64,000 bases of DNA from Pollenia angustigena (taxonomy: Eukaryota > Arthropoda > Insecta > Diptera > Polleniidae): assembly GCA_930367215.1 (NCBI GenBank), contig OV884059.1, forward strand, positions 152,518,511 through 152,582,510, written 5' to 3'. A model generated the notes under the pieces. That model did not search any database, was not told where the DNA came from, and saw only the letters and a list, made by a program, of their open reading frames with translations. Made by a program: the position numbers and the translations under genes. Positions 22,860 to 34,133 of this stretch are shown here, piece after piece. Each line of letters begins with the position of its first letter. The first letter of the stretch is position 1.

Positions 22860-23390
22860 TTTTTTTTTTTTTTTTGGTGAGTGTTCACGCAGTTGTTGCT
22901 GTTGACGGTGGTGTTGGCGTTCAGGTTACCTTTAAAAAGTTACCAATCTATAAAGCAACAACATTAGCTTACAACTAGAAGCAGAAGAGGAGCAACCAGC
23001 TTTAGCTTCAACAACAATCTAAGCAACACTATAAATTTAAGTAAGATTTCAAATTGTTAAATTATGTTAATACATATTTAACAATATAGTACAACAACAA
23101 ACTTACTTACTACTTAAATACCTGTAGATAGACAGACAGTCGCACAGACATACAGTCAGCCAGTCAACACAATCAAAAATACCTCAGCATTATACACAAA
23201 CTTATTCTCTGCAACTTTATTACCAAACAAAAGAAGCCCAACCGATAGATCCAAGATTTGGTAAAGAACACAAAAATAAAGAAAGAAGTTTAAATTAATT
23301 CATACAACAAATAATAACGCAACAAAAAGAAAAAAAAGTCGATAAACAGTAACAAAAAATAAAATTAGTCAGTAAAAAATCAAAGAAAAC
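22860..23390 (+). promoter_or_regulatory. Possible untranslated first exon and promoter region of a plus-strand gene
   Basis: After a (T)18 tract comes a stretch with CAACAACA-type runs, no long open frame, and a splice-donor-like TTTAA|GTAAGATTT at 23,037-23,046. CAA- and GACAGACAG-rich sequence continues to about 23,385, where a DINE-like repeat begins. The composition is like fly 5' leaders and matches no other part of the window. A CGAC microsatellite lies upstream at about 22,534-22,550. No start codon with a supported reading frame follows. Weak support only. Confidence 0.28.
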
Positions 23391-24050
23391 AAGTAAGAAA
23401 GTATAGTCGGTCAAGCCCGACCATATGATTCCCTACACCACAATATTTAAAAACACATCATGCTAATGTGTCCATATAAATATAGATTTATCTATGTTTA
23501 TAAAAGTCATTAAAATCGGTTTAAAAGTTTGTGAGAGGCAAAAATCACCCCCTACCTCCCCTTGTGGTCCTATTTTTGAAAAACTGTATAGCTTATGTGT
23601 CCATATATATATGGATCTATCTATGTTTTAAATTTCATTAAAATCGGTTTGAGAGGCAGAAATTGCCCCTATCTCCCCTCGTGGTCCTATTTTTTAAAAA
23701 AATGCATACATTTTGTGTCCATATAGATATGGTTCTATCTATGTTTTAAATTTCATTGAAATCGGTTTGATTCCTACGATTTGGCCCATTTTCAATAGGC
23801 TTGGTCCTTGTGCCAATAAAAACCTACCTCCCAAATTTTATCAAATTATCTCCAAAATTGTGACCTGTACTTTGCGCACAAGGTTACATTGACAGCCAGC
23901 CAGCCGGACGGACATCGTTAGTTCGACTCAGAAAGTGATTCTAAGACGATCGGTATACTTTAAGGTGGGTTTAGGACCAATATTTTAAGGCGTTACATAC
24001 ATCAGCACAAATGCATAATACCCTCTCCACTATTGTGGTGTGGGTATAAA
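23387..24050 (-). repeat. DINE-like dispersed repeat, family A (longest copy)
   Basis: Inverted relative to the copies at 3179 and 21,225. Runs from AAACAAGTAAGAAAGTATAG to GTGGTGTGGGTATAAA. It includes three internal repeats of about 110 bases (ATATGG-TCTATCTATGTTT...AAATCGGTTT) and a CCAGCCAGCCGGACGGACAT proto-microsatellite. Confidence 0.65.
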
Positions 24051-24364
24051 TACAATTAATGAAAAATAAAAACAAACAAAAATTAAGACTTGTTTTAATT
24101 TCCAAAGTGTCTGTGATAAATTTATGCATTTGTTGTTGTTGCAGAAGAAATAATGTTTTTTTTTGGGTGGGAGGGGCGGTAACCAACGACAAAATAATGA
24201 GCTACTTAAACCTCCTTAAAGGTACTTAACACTATCAAACAAGTCTTACTACGTATTTTGACGAAAATGCTTTCCTGATATAATTATTGCTTGAAAATTT
24301 TTTAAAAACAATAACAACTTATCATGCATGACATTGTTGTATTTTCCTCAAATATGATATGATA

Positions 24365-24619
24365 TCGAGCCCTAAGCGCTAAAATAACGTAAGCGCCAAA
24401 ATCAAATTTTACAGGAGAGATTTTTTTTATTTTATTTCATTTAATTTTATATTAAATATGTCGCTTACGGTTAAATTGTTCTTGCTATAAAACCTTAACA
24501 GTACCTTATGTGACCATGATATTTAAGGGGATGATGAAATTTTGCCAATAAAGTCATTTATTAAAAAAACGAAAATGGAAAATTATGTCGCTTCCGTTAT
24601 TTTCGCGGTTAGGGCTCGA
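24365..24619. mobile_element. 255-bp TIR MITE (TCGAGCCCTAA ends)
   Basis: TCGAGCCCTAAGCGCTAAAA at 24,365 is inverted at the right end as TCGAGCCCTAACCGCGAAAA; the arms are about 35 bases. The flanks share ATGAT, perhaps a decayed duplication. Confidence 0.6.
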
Positions 24620-25326
24620 CATGATCGCAATTTTGTATTACAGAAATAGCAACAGAAAACATGTTTAAAAAAATATCAAGTTGAGAAATAAATAAAATTT
24701 TTAAGTATAAATTCCTTTATTGCAATCTTATCGAAATAAAATGATGAAAAATCGAATCGAAAATTCACACTATTTCGACTTACTTTTGCCTTGCACACCA
24801 TACACCATATATCAATAAATAAGCGCCTAAAATAAATTAAACCTTTGCAATCATTTTGAACTTGCCAGCGAGTAAAATAAAAACAAAACAATGAAAATGA
24901 TTTTAACACATCGACCCCTTTGCGTGGAATTATCGTATATGGGCAAATCCCAGAAACAGTCCACCAACCAAAAATTTTTCAAATTAATTTTTGTTTAATG
25001 GAATATAAGACTAGATGTGTAATTTAATTTTTATATTAAAAAATATGTATTTCAATGATAATTAATGCAACATTTTTTACCAAATCCTGCCCCACTGCTG
25101 ATTTCTTAATGTTATACGTGATTTAAGCATTATTTTAGGTGATTTTTATGCTTAAAATAGCACTTACAGCAGACTTATCAAAATATAAATTTCGTTAAAT
25201 AAAAGTTGATATGCATTAGTTAAGAAATTAGTTTAAGAAATGCAATTCATAAAAATATAATTTGTTTTGTTGAAATAAATAAAATATAATAATAAAATGC
25301 TACTGGAAAAACTGTAGCATGCGTTA

Positions 25327-25534
25327 TGTAGCGTGCGTCACAAAGGGTTCACGGCTTTTGTCAAAAAATTAAAACATTTGTTGGCTGCAAATAAGTGCGT
25401 TTAGAATTCTCTTATAGTCATCTTTATTTTAGGAATTAGATTTTGTATACCTTGTCATGCCAAATTTGCTAAAAATTAGGAAAACGCCCTTCAACCTTTT
25501 AAGTTACTTCCACTTTTTGTAGCGTGCGTCACAA
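25327..25534 (+). repeat. Direct repeat of 17-18 bases
   Basis: TGTAGCGTGCGTCACAAA occurs at about 25,327-25,344 and 25,517-25,534, unusually GC-rich for the area. The intervening 170 bases are not recognised. It might be a target duplication, but no tail or inverted end is visible. Confidence 0.4.
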
Positions 25535-26013
25535 AACTTTGTAATCAATTATTTCGGAACAAATACTTGCTAAGAAATTATGATATATGCCATTCGTACG
25601 TATATATTAATGTCATTAAATACTTTATATAAGTTGAAGCTTTCTTTTTTGAAAGACCAAAAAATGTTTTTATTTCAATCAGAAATCGCGTGCGAATGAA
25701 GCGTTCGTCACGCAGGATTTTCCCATAGGCCAATTTTTTGGAATTGAGTTTTTGATGCAATCTTGTTCTACATTCCAAGAGAAGTCACGAGACAAAATAT
25801 GGTAGGCGAATTCCACTTCGTTGCTCCAAAATATTGCAAGCGAAAGCAGAGAAAAGTAGAAAAATGGCTGTCCTGTAAAATTTGGTACTGTAGTTTTGTA
25901 CTGTTTATGCTTCAAGCACAATACGTACATAATTTAAATTGTACGCAGCTAGAAAAGAAAACATAGGGAACGCAATTGAAAAGTTTTTGCTCAAAACTTT
26001 TAGCAAACGTTGC

Positions 26014-26397
26014 CTTAGGGCGGCGAATTCATGTGTCAAGTGGCCTCAATACTATAACAATTGTTGTTACTTTTGCAGGTTGAAAATGCTAAAATCCCTA
26101 ATAAAGAAGCAGTTTTAACAGGCGAAAATCATTGCAAACTGATCGAATGAAGCAAGGCAAATTTATAGCAGCTAGCCTCGTCCGGATTCGCTCTGTAAAT
26201 ATCTAGTTCATCAAGGAGAATCCTTTAAATTAAGTCCGTAAAAACCCAGCTAACTATTTTTTTACATTAAACTTACGTTTTGTAATGTTTATTTGATTTC
26301 AGTAATTTTTATTTGATTACATGATGTACTTATTCTTGATAGCGCCGGGCCGATTGAATTCTCCTTTAAAAATAAATTCACCTTGGTTGTTTCGTCA
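26014..26397. mobile_element. Possible degenerate CAAGGCGAATT-type MITE
   Basis: GGGCGGCGAATTCATGTG at the left and (inverted) CCAAGGTGAATTTA at the right resemble the ends of the 403-bp MITE at 48,515, with similar total length. No clear target duplication. Confidence 0.25.
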
Positions 26398-26543
26398 AAC
26401 GTTCAACCCAAGGCCAATTCAAAACATAATCAAATTCTTGACAAACTTACAAGACAATTAAGATCAAAATGCACGGAGTAAAAAATAGTCAGCTGATCTC
26501 TCGACTTCACCTGTTATGAATTAGTTGTTCTTTATATTGATGT

Positions 26544-26642
26544 ATATGAGTAAAATAACCAGCTTCTAGTAATTCAATATGAGTAAAATTACCAGCTTCA
26601 AGTAATTCTATATGAGTAAAATTACCAGCTTCTAGTAATTCT
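26544..26642 (+). repeat. 33-bp tandem repeat, three copies
   Basis: ATATGAGTAAAATTACCAGC followed by TTCTAGTAATTCT is repeated three times with period 33 (starts 26,544, 26,577, 26,610) and 1-2 changes per copy. Confidence 0.85.
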
Positions 26643-27162
26643 AATGATTATTTAAAAAACGTAACAAAAAGAAACGCCAAATTAAATTCAACATTCAAAA
26701 ATGTTAGAAAAGTTGTAACCCATTTCGCCTACAAAATAATGTGTCGGCTAATCAGAAAAAAGTAAAAATGCTACTAACAATTCTACTGATATCACCAATG
26801 AATTTTACTAGGGATGTCCCAATATGAGCGTTTTCAAAAGCAAGTCATTATTTATATAAAGTAATTCACGGATAAGTGCATAACGCTTAAGTGAGTTTCA
26901 CGCTTTAATGATTCTTAAATGCAACATTTTCCTTTATCCATGTAGTTTGTGTACATATTTTTCTTTTAATTGCATCCCGCATAAGTGCGTTATACCATGT
27001 TCAGATTTACCTTTTTATTGAGTCAATATTCGGTTTATTGACATTATTATCTTTCTGTTCACATAACCACAATTTAGCTTACTCAATTAGCGTTTCGCAG
27101 TTTACATTACTACTACATACAACATTCAACGTAAACAAAAATGTACATGAGTGAAAACATGG

Positions 27163-27270
27163 TCCACTCGATCTCCTCAGATGGATTTGCCGTCTTACAC
27201 TCGCAGCCATCGACGACTGCTGACGTCAATAGTCAAACATCAATCCTAAAACCAAATTATATTTAAGCAT
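27163..27270 (-). repeat. SINE head fragment
   Basis: On the minus strand AAATCCATCTGAGGAGATCG is preceded by GTCAGCAGTCGTCGATGGC. This matches the 5' region of the SINE at 44,985-45,210 and forms a 25-bp perfect inverted repeat with the copy at 27,388. Confidence 0.5.
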
Positions 27271-27387
27271 TTGGTAGATCGAAATTTGCTTTCCTGAATG
27301 ATTATCAATTTTAACTGATTTTACATGTTTTTTCCTTACCTCTGTTTTTTCGTACTTTTGTCAAGAATTTTTCTTGAAGTCCAAGTA

Positions 27388-27590
27388 CAAATCCATCTGA
27401 GGAGATCGAGTGGTTGCGATCGAAACATGTCATGGTAACCTGCCGGCCAGGGTTCAAGCCCGAGCCACGTCAAGAATGAAAGATTATCAATAACAATTTT
27501 AATTGATTTTCATGTTGTAAAATTCCTTTCTTCATAAAAATAATTTAATGAAAATTAAATTTCATGAACTTAAGCCTAGTTAAAAATATT
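27388..27590 (+). repeat. tRNA-headed SINE, best copy
   Basis: Head AGATCGAGTGGTTGCGATCG (A-box-like), then CCAGGGTTCAAGCCCGAGCC (B box GGTTCAAGCCC). The body has TTTCATGTTGTAAAATTCC and the 3' end TTTAATGAAAATTAAATTTC...GAACTTAAGCC. Related copies lie at 29,800-29,957 (+), 44,985-45,210 (-), 60,165-60,330 (+) and 60,056-60,125 (-, tail). The recurring head and tail with variable middle fit a polymerase III-transcribed SINE. Confidence 0.6.
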
Positions 27591-27689
27591 AAAGATGTGA
27601 AAAATTTTAATTTCAAAAGATTTTGTTATTCGTGCTTAATTCCCTGTTTTGAAATTAAAATTTTGTATTCCCAAAAATTGAAATTACTT

Positions 27690-28340
27690 TTTGATGTGAA
27701 AAATTTTTAAAAATCACAAAAATTTCCTTACAAAAGGGGATGGAACTTTTAAACTATGCAAGATAATTTAGTTTTTTTGGTATCGTTTTTAAGGTGATTC
27801 AGGTATTTTTCAAAAAAAAAATTATATTTTGGTCATAACTTTTTTGTATCTGAACCGATTCTTCCGAGTTTTTCAGAGAATATTTTCTACTGATATATAA
27901 GGCGCAGCCATGAGTTATATGACAGTCCAAAAATTCAGTTTGTTATACAAGTTTTGATATTTTTTGATAATTTGAAAATTTTGGCTCTTGCCGTTCTCCA
28001 GATATACTAAAAAAGTAATAAAAATACAACAACAAGGGATTTTTGAACCCAAAACATACTAAGGATCACATTCTGGTCTATAACTCTGACACCAATCGAG
28101 TCTCCACCTTTAAATTTCTGCAATTGTAGAAGAGGGTCTAATACTTGACATACATATATTTTTTTAAGATTTTTAAAAAGTATACTTTTTTTTAAGACCC
28201 CAAAACATGAAATTTGACCTTTTCTTTAAAAAAACACAATATGCATATAATTTTAAAGGGTGCACTTTTACCTTTAAGACGTGTTCAATCCCCTTTTGTA
28301 AGGAGACTTTTGTGATTTTTTAAAATTTTTCGCATCTTTT
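27690..28340. repeat. Fold-back repeat inside the split MITE
   Basis: CACAAAAATTTCCTTACAAA (about 27,716) with flanking bases is inverted at about 28,290-28,335 (TTTTGTAAGGAGACTTTTGTG), with arms of about 55 bases. The centre contains CTTGCCGTTCTCCAGATATA, also seen in family B DINE-like repeats. Confidence 0.5.
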
Positions 28341-29214
28341 ATGACTTCATATTTCGGAAGCCGAAAGAATCTGGGGTCTGAAAATATATGTTTTGCTAAA
28401 GTCCAATAACATAGAACATGTGTGTTGAATTTCATTGAAACCGGAAGTGATGATGCCGAAAATGCCATATTTTCGTGATGGTTTGACGTGTTTTAACTCA
28501 CATGTATAAGCAAAATGTAAACAACTTTTGGCATTTTTAAGGAATAAACCTCTTTTGCGCCGACCTAATTGTTGGGCCTTTGTTTTGTTGCAGTTTCAGT
28601 TGCCAAATGTCAAAACACTGTTTATAGTAAGACAGGGTTGCAATTTAATTGTACTTAATATTTATAACAATTTCGTAATTTTTGAACAATAAATAAATTG
28701 CAATTTTTTATGGATAATGGAGCTCAATAATGTCATTTCTGGCGTAAAACTCAATTAAGGTGCATATCTGAACACAGTATTACACTCATAAATGGGTCAT
28801 ATGACCCATTCGTAAAAAAAAATTAAATATCAAACTACATTTTACGGTTAATTGCACGAACAAATTTCTTGATGTTTTTACATTTTGCCTGCAACTTTCA
28901 AGGAATTATATTTTTCTTTGTGTTTTACAATAATTAGGCAATTAACAAAGTGTTCTAATGTGTCGTATTGGTTATATTTGCATTAATTCTATGACTGCAT
29001 TTTGTTGAATTTTTCGTATTAAATTGTATTATGTCTAGAGCAATTTGTTCATGCTAAAAAATATGCTTTTGCATATTTCTTAAGTTTTTCTCAAAAAAAA
29101 AAATTATTTTTGATATATTTAGCATAAATTTGCGTATTACATACATAGGCAGCCGTTTTTAACAAAAGAATTGCTTTTGGGACAAACTGTAAAAATCACA
29201 AAATAAAAACACAT

Positions 29215-29335
29215 TTTAACGGGATCCCACGACAATCAGTTGTACTCACCGGAGTTCAACGAATAACGACCACGGATGGTCAACTCAGCACAACCTGTTC
29301 CTCAGGTCTCGCTGCTACAGCAACAATATTAAGTT
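29215..29335 (+). repeat. Fragment of a dispersed repeat shared with 40,250-40,345
   Basis: Both share ACCTGTTC.TCAGGT.TCGC and CTGCTAC followed by CAA runs. Class not determined. Confidence 0.35.
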
Positions 29336-29799
29336 GTTCTAAAGCAAACCTGTCACAACAATTTTGGATGTTTTGTTTTGAATAATAATTTATTTAAAAA
29401 TGCCAAAAGAAACTAAAAAATAATTTAGTGCTCGTGTGGTAAGAAATAACTTAAGAATTTTAAGAGTTGATTGTACCGTTCTGTTTTGTGTGCTTTAGAT
29501 GAAAGTTTATCTATCCATCGTAGAAGACGTAAAAAAATTCCAAAATATTAAGAATAAATTATATATTGAAAAGGTTACGAAGTTTTTAATCGATCTTTAA
29601 ACATGGTCTTCAAACGTTAACCAAGCTAAAAAACAACAAATGTATGTATAAGTATATCTTAATAAAACCGAATCCGTTGAATATATTAACACACTATCTC
29701 TATATGAACTAATATTATTAAAGTATGCCCTAGATACGACGACTTTATGTTGAACGTATATTTCCAATATAGGTATTCTACGGCTTTGTGTGGCAATCG

Positions 29800-29957
29800 A
29801 AAATAGTTTTAATTTGAAAACTAATGTCCGTGAGTTCAATCCTCGGGTCGGTCGGGAATGAAAAAATTACCAAAAAAATTTTAAATCATTTAATGTTGTA
29901 AAATTTTCTTTCTTCTTTAAAAATAATTTAACGAAAATTAAATTTGATGAACTTAAG
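29800..29957 (+). repeat. tRNA-headed SINE, 5'-diverged copy
   Basis: GTGAGTTCAATCCTCGG (B box), then GGGAATGAAAAAATTACC, TTTAATGTTGTAAAATTTTC and the family tail AACGAAAATTAAATTTGATG with GAACTTAAGCC. Confidence 0.5.
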
Positions 29958-30084
29958 CCTGATTATGACAATACAAACTGGTCATCTACGTATTTTAAGT
30001 GTGCTATTTTTTCCGCTGTCATTGGGACTTGCGGAGGATGTTCATGGGCATGATGGCTTGATTAAACGACTAGGCTTTAACAAG

Positions 30085-30805
30085 GAGTTCAGGACAGTTA
30101 ATTCTGACAGGGGGTCCTGGGGCACTGAAAATCCCTGTTATGGAAATCAGGAATTATACTGGCCCCAAATTGGAGCATAAAGCGGGTGGGGGTATTTGGA
30201 CCAAATACGCGAATCTCAATGGCCATGGGCGAATCACCTAGTGTAGTGTTTTTACTGACAGCCAAACGGCCGTTAAAAACTCTCTTCCTGGAAGATGTCC
30301 TCGAAGTTAGTGGTGGAATGCCGGAGAAGGCTAGAGGAGCTGGGCGCAAGGAACAGGCTGACGCTCTGCTGGGTGTCCGGGTAATTTGGGGCTGATGGGC
30401 TGGACAGGGCCGGTTCTAACGCTAGGGTGGTGGGCCCCGAGCTCTTTTGTGGGCTGAGTTGGCCCGCAATCTAATCCTTTATAGTAAAGAGGATACTGGG
30501 TATGGCTTCCAGAAATGCGTCAGGCGAGGGAATCGATCTTTCCCGGGAATAAAATGATGACGAAGGGTCTCGGCAGGCGGGATCTGCGACTGTTGGCGGC
30601 TAACCTGACTGGTCACCGTGCGGTCAAGTACCCCCTTTATCGGATGGACCTGGCAGAAGATCAGGAATGCGGACTGTGTCTTGATGATAACGAGTCCACG
30701 AAGCAAATACTATGTGACCGTCTGGCGCTGGCATGGGCTAGTAGGAAACACTTGGGGCACGGCACAATAGGTGCGTCCCGAGTTGCAATATCGGCAAAAG
30801 ACCTG
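30085..30805 (+). pseudogene. LINE relic: RNase H domain and C-terminal zinc knuckle
   Basis: A GC-rich island (over 50% GC) in AT-rich DNA. In one frame 30,150-30,245 reads YTGPKLEHKAGGGVFGPNTR followed by ISMAMGESPSV, the start of the RNase H fold of non-LTR retrotransposons (usual motif F/YTDGSK). Then LTAKRPLKTL corresponds to the usual LTDSQTAVKTL. After frame breaks, 30,515-30,800 reads GRRDLRLLAANLTGHRAVKY then PLYRMDLAEDQECGLCLDDN and ESTKQILCDRLALAW, the C-terminal TGH...C-x2-C...ILC knuckle. In the family the catalytic Asp of TDGS and the second Asp of DSQ are essential; here they are Gly and Ala, so the domain is dead. The reverse transcriptase is absent. I/LOA/R1-like clade is likely but not decided. 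Confidence 0.7.
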
Positions 30806-31269
30806 CACCCAGAGAAACAACATGTTAAAATATGGCCACCTTCAACAAAACTATTCTTAAAGAAAATTTTAAACATATTACGATTTATTTAACAATGGTA
30901 TTTTCACCGGCATATTATGGTTGCCTCCGAACCATATTATGGTTGCCTCCGAACATGTTATGGTCAGAAATAACTAAAACGTGTTTAACACTTATAATAG
31001 CATGGTTGGTTTTCAACCACAGTATGTTGCTCTTGGAAAAGAGGAACATACTATTGTAATTTGTAAACAAAAAATTGTCATATTTAACCATAACATGTTT
31101 AGAGGCAACCATAATAGGGTTGTGGTTTCGTGATGGAGGACTAATTCAACCATAATATGGTTGTAGGTGATAAAATTATTTTATATTAACTATAATATGT
31201 TTAAAATTTTCTTTAAAAATTGTTTTGGTATTTATTTATTTATTTAACCATATTTTTTCTTTGCGTGTG
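30806..31269. mobile_element. AACCATATTATGGTT fold-back element, near-complete
   Basis: Left end CACCCAGAGAAACAACATG and right end (inverted) CACACGCAAAGAAAAAATATG. The interior carries at least six copies of variants of AACCATATTATGGTT linked by GCCTCCGAA/GCCTCTAAA in both orientations. It abuts the LINE relic, probably having inserted into it. Related pieces at 8578 and 43,194. Confidence 0.6.
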
Positions 31270-32095
31270 GTTAGGTTCCTTTGGGAGGCAGACGGTCTTT
31301 TGGCCAACCAAACGGAAGTGGGTACAATAGACCTAATTTGGTCACGATATCATCTCTATTGAGGAGAAATCTCCCCGCTCTCTCTGGAAAAAATTTTTTT
31401 CCACTGGGTTTTATTTACAATTTTAAGTCATTAATATTTGTTCTAACTATTTGTTTTTTCACGTAATAAAAAAAATAGATTTAACATTTAATTTTAATTT
31501 TAACATTACTTTATCATATCATAATACATTAGGCTGTTCACCACAGTGCTATTAGACTAAAATGCTACCTTATGACTTAGCACTTTAGAACACTTTGTGA
31601 ACTGGTCCACTATTTTCGAGTATTAGTTTTAGTCAATTGATGTCAGTTGTTACTATAAGGAGCATAGGGCCTCAACGAATTTTCACCGGTTATTTATGTT
31701 TGATGCTATATTCTTGATTTCACTCTAGCTCTTCCATGTTTTTGTAACTTCGAGAGTTAGTTGTGTGACCACGTGTGAGAGAGGCGTCCTATTCTTCTGC
31801 TTCCCTGAGGTTTCCTTCCAATCAATGGCACTGCGGGTGATATCATTAGTTTGGCGTCGCAATGCATATCCAATACTGCCCCACTATTATATATTTCAAC
31901 TTTTATAATAATGTCTCAAACCCCTACGATTTTAAAACGTTTATTTAACTTGTGATTGATCACAATGGCAAAATTATACAGAAATGACGTTGTGCAAGAG
32001 GAGGTCTTTTTGGCTGATCATAAGTCTTATTGCACATTTTTTTTAACTTAAGAAAAAATTGTGCTCTTGTTTAGTAATAAAAAGTATCCAACTCC
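31270..32095. other. Mostly unassigned DNA, one possible 80-bp MITE
   Basis: GGCTGTTCACCACAGTGCT (about 31,531) is loosely inverted at about 31,580-31,608 (GGACCAGTTCACAAAGTG), perhaps a tiny Harbinger-type MITE. No gene seen. Confidence 0.3.
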
Positions 32096-32096
32096 C

Positions 32097-32539
32097 CAGT
32101 AAAAAAAAATTGGGTTTTTTGAAGCACTACAGAGGAAAAGCGCATAATCAAGCGCTTCAATTAGAGATCTCATATAAAGCAGTAAATGATAAAGAATAAA
32201 ACATACAAAAAAGATGCTATTTTAGTGCTGACAACGAAGGAGGTTTTAAAGCGAAAAAAATACAAACATATTATGGTTTACGAAAATGATTGAAAAAAGG
32301 CATTCAAACAAGTAAAAGCAAAACATTAATGAATATGTTAATATAGTTAGCCCTTAAAAAAGCACTTTAGGAGCGCTTAGTTTGCATGTTAAAAGAAGCG
32401 CTAACTGTCAGCAGAAAATAGTCCTTCAAACCGGGAACACCCCATACAAAAAACAGGCGCTCCATCAGCAGGTTCGAAGCGCTTTGAGGTATGAATTCAT
32501 ACAAAAAACCTGCTCCTTTTGGAGCACATTTTTTACTGG
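32097..32539. mobile_element. Possible MITE with CCAGTAAAAAA ends
   Basis: CCAGTAAAAAA at 32,097 is inverted at the right (TTTTTTACTGG), with AGCGCTT words repeated in both directions inside. No target duplication seen. Confidence 0.35.
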
Positions 32540-32986
32540 ATCTGTTCACTATTTATCCTACACCCCGCAAAAGTACTGGGTATTCCAACATTGTAAAACT
32601 TTTAAAATAATGCTACAAGAATAAACAGATAATGGGGGAAATTTTTCTTTTATTTTGTAAAGTTCTCATACATTTTGTAAAATGCATCACTGTTATTTAT
32701 GAATCCACTAAGTAAATTTACAGCTTGTAGGGTATGATGTGTTACTTTCAATTAAACACCCTCTTTACTGAGCTGAAAGTAAACAATAAAAGTAACCACC
32801 AACAATACAAACCACATTTAAAACTATAATAGTAAAATTACACAAAAGCCCACCACGTCTTCTTATATTTAACTCCTCGTGACGTAGAAAAGACAAAATG
32901 TTGTAGTTGCTTTATTCAGTATTCCTGTTGACAATTACAAGCGGAGAAACATAAACTAAAAAAATAGTAGAAAAACAAAAGTGAAT

Positions 32987-34133
32987 AAAACAAGCAAGAG
33001 TGCTATATTCGGCTATGCCGAATCTTTTATTCCCTTCACTATGGTGCAATTAGAACAGAAAGTTATACAATTACCGTTCTTTAAATATAAATAAATCTAT
33101 TTTGTGCCACGCACACTTTTCCAATCTCGCCAACATTTTGTCGGATGTTGTTTATTGATAACTAAAATGCTTGTACCTAATTTGCCATTGATGGATATAC
33201 AAAAATCTATAATGCCCTTGTATGGAAGATGCCACTCCCACTCTTCTAATCCCGCCCATATTTTTAGAGGAGTTGTACATTAATAACCCAACTAAGGCCC
33301 GTTTTCACAACTTACCGATAGCTAAAGGTAAGATTTTATCGGCCGTATAAAAAGTGTTCCATTATTACAACTTTACTTTAACCTACCAGGTAGGATTAAC
33401 CTTAATCTACTTTATCGTTCACTTTAAGTTAAAGTAAAGTTTTAATAATGGAATACTTTTTGTAAGGCCATTTAAAGTCTACTTTAAGCTATCGGTAAGT
33501 TGTGAAAACGGGCCTAAGTATGTGTACTAAATTTTTACGATTTTTATCTTACCGTTCTTTAGATATAAAAATACTATTTTATGCCACGCCCACTTCTGAT
33601 ATTCCGTCCACATTTTGGGGGATGTTGTGTAATGATAACCGAGATGTTAATACCTTATTTGGAATTTTGCCTCTTTCCGTTCTCCAGATATAGAGAAAAA
33701 TTTATAATGACTTTGTATGGGAATTGCGACGCCCATTTTTTTTAAGGTTTTCTATTGATACCCAAAATGCTTGTACAAATTTGGAAACTTTGGCGCTTGC
33801 CGTTATCCAGATATAAATTTAAAACAAATGAAAAAACTACAACCGTCAGGGATTTATGTGCAAAACTATAAGCAGTCGTAGTTTTTTGTTTATATCTCAG
33901 TCATTTATGAATAGAACTTTAACGGAGTATATGTGACATAAATATATAACAACCTAGTCCCTATCGTTGCTGGGGTCTTCGGAAACCCCACACACAGACA
34001 GGCGGACATCGTTAAATCAACTTAAGGACCAAGAATATATAAGCATTATAGGGTCTAAAGTCGATATTGTAGAAATTGCAAACGGAATGAAAAACGTTTA
34101 TATACCCTTTACCTTCGGTGCAGGGTATAAAAA
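32987..34133 (-). repeat. DINE-like dispersed repeat, family B, interrupted by a MITE
   Basis: Starts AAACAAGCAAGAGTGCTATA with a TTCGGCTATGCCGAATC palindrome, contains three degenerate internal repeats (GATATA...CTTGTAC...GCCCA), a CACACAGACAGGCGGACATC patch, and ends CTTCGGTGCAGGGTATAAAA. It matches 10,107-10,417. Confidence 0.6.
33296..33514. mobile_element. 219-bp PIF/Harbinger-type MITE with TAA target duplication
   Basis: GGCCCGTTTTCACAACTTAC at the left is perfectly inverted at the right. The arms continue through CGATAGCT and AAAG; TAA flanks it at 33,293-33,295 and 33,515-33,517. The GGCC..GTTTCACA end is typical of Harbinger-type MITEs. Inserted in the family B repeat. Confidence 0.8.

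Larger units (their letters stand above)
26993..28776 (-). mobile_element. TA-type MITE (CCGTGTTCAGATAT ends) split by a 1.4-kb insertion
   Basis: 26,993-27,095 and about 28,508-28,776 correspond, in the same orientation, to the two halves of the intact element at 59,070-59,459. The left half carries CCATGTTCAGATTTACC...CAATTTAGCTTA. The right half carries AGCAAAATGTAAACAAC...AATTAAGGTGCATATCTGAACA. The intervening about 1.4 kb holds SINE pieces and another inverted-repeat sequence. The exact insertion boundaries are approximate. Confidence 0.6.

Noticed and set aside
26080..26100. Splice acceptor followed by coding exon (TTACTTTTGCAG|GTTGAAAATG)
   Set aside because: The frame after the acceptor stops within a few codons and composition is not coding-like.
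26544..26642. CRISPR-like array
   Set aside because: The three 33-bp units are contiguous tandem repeats without spacers.
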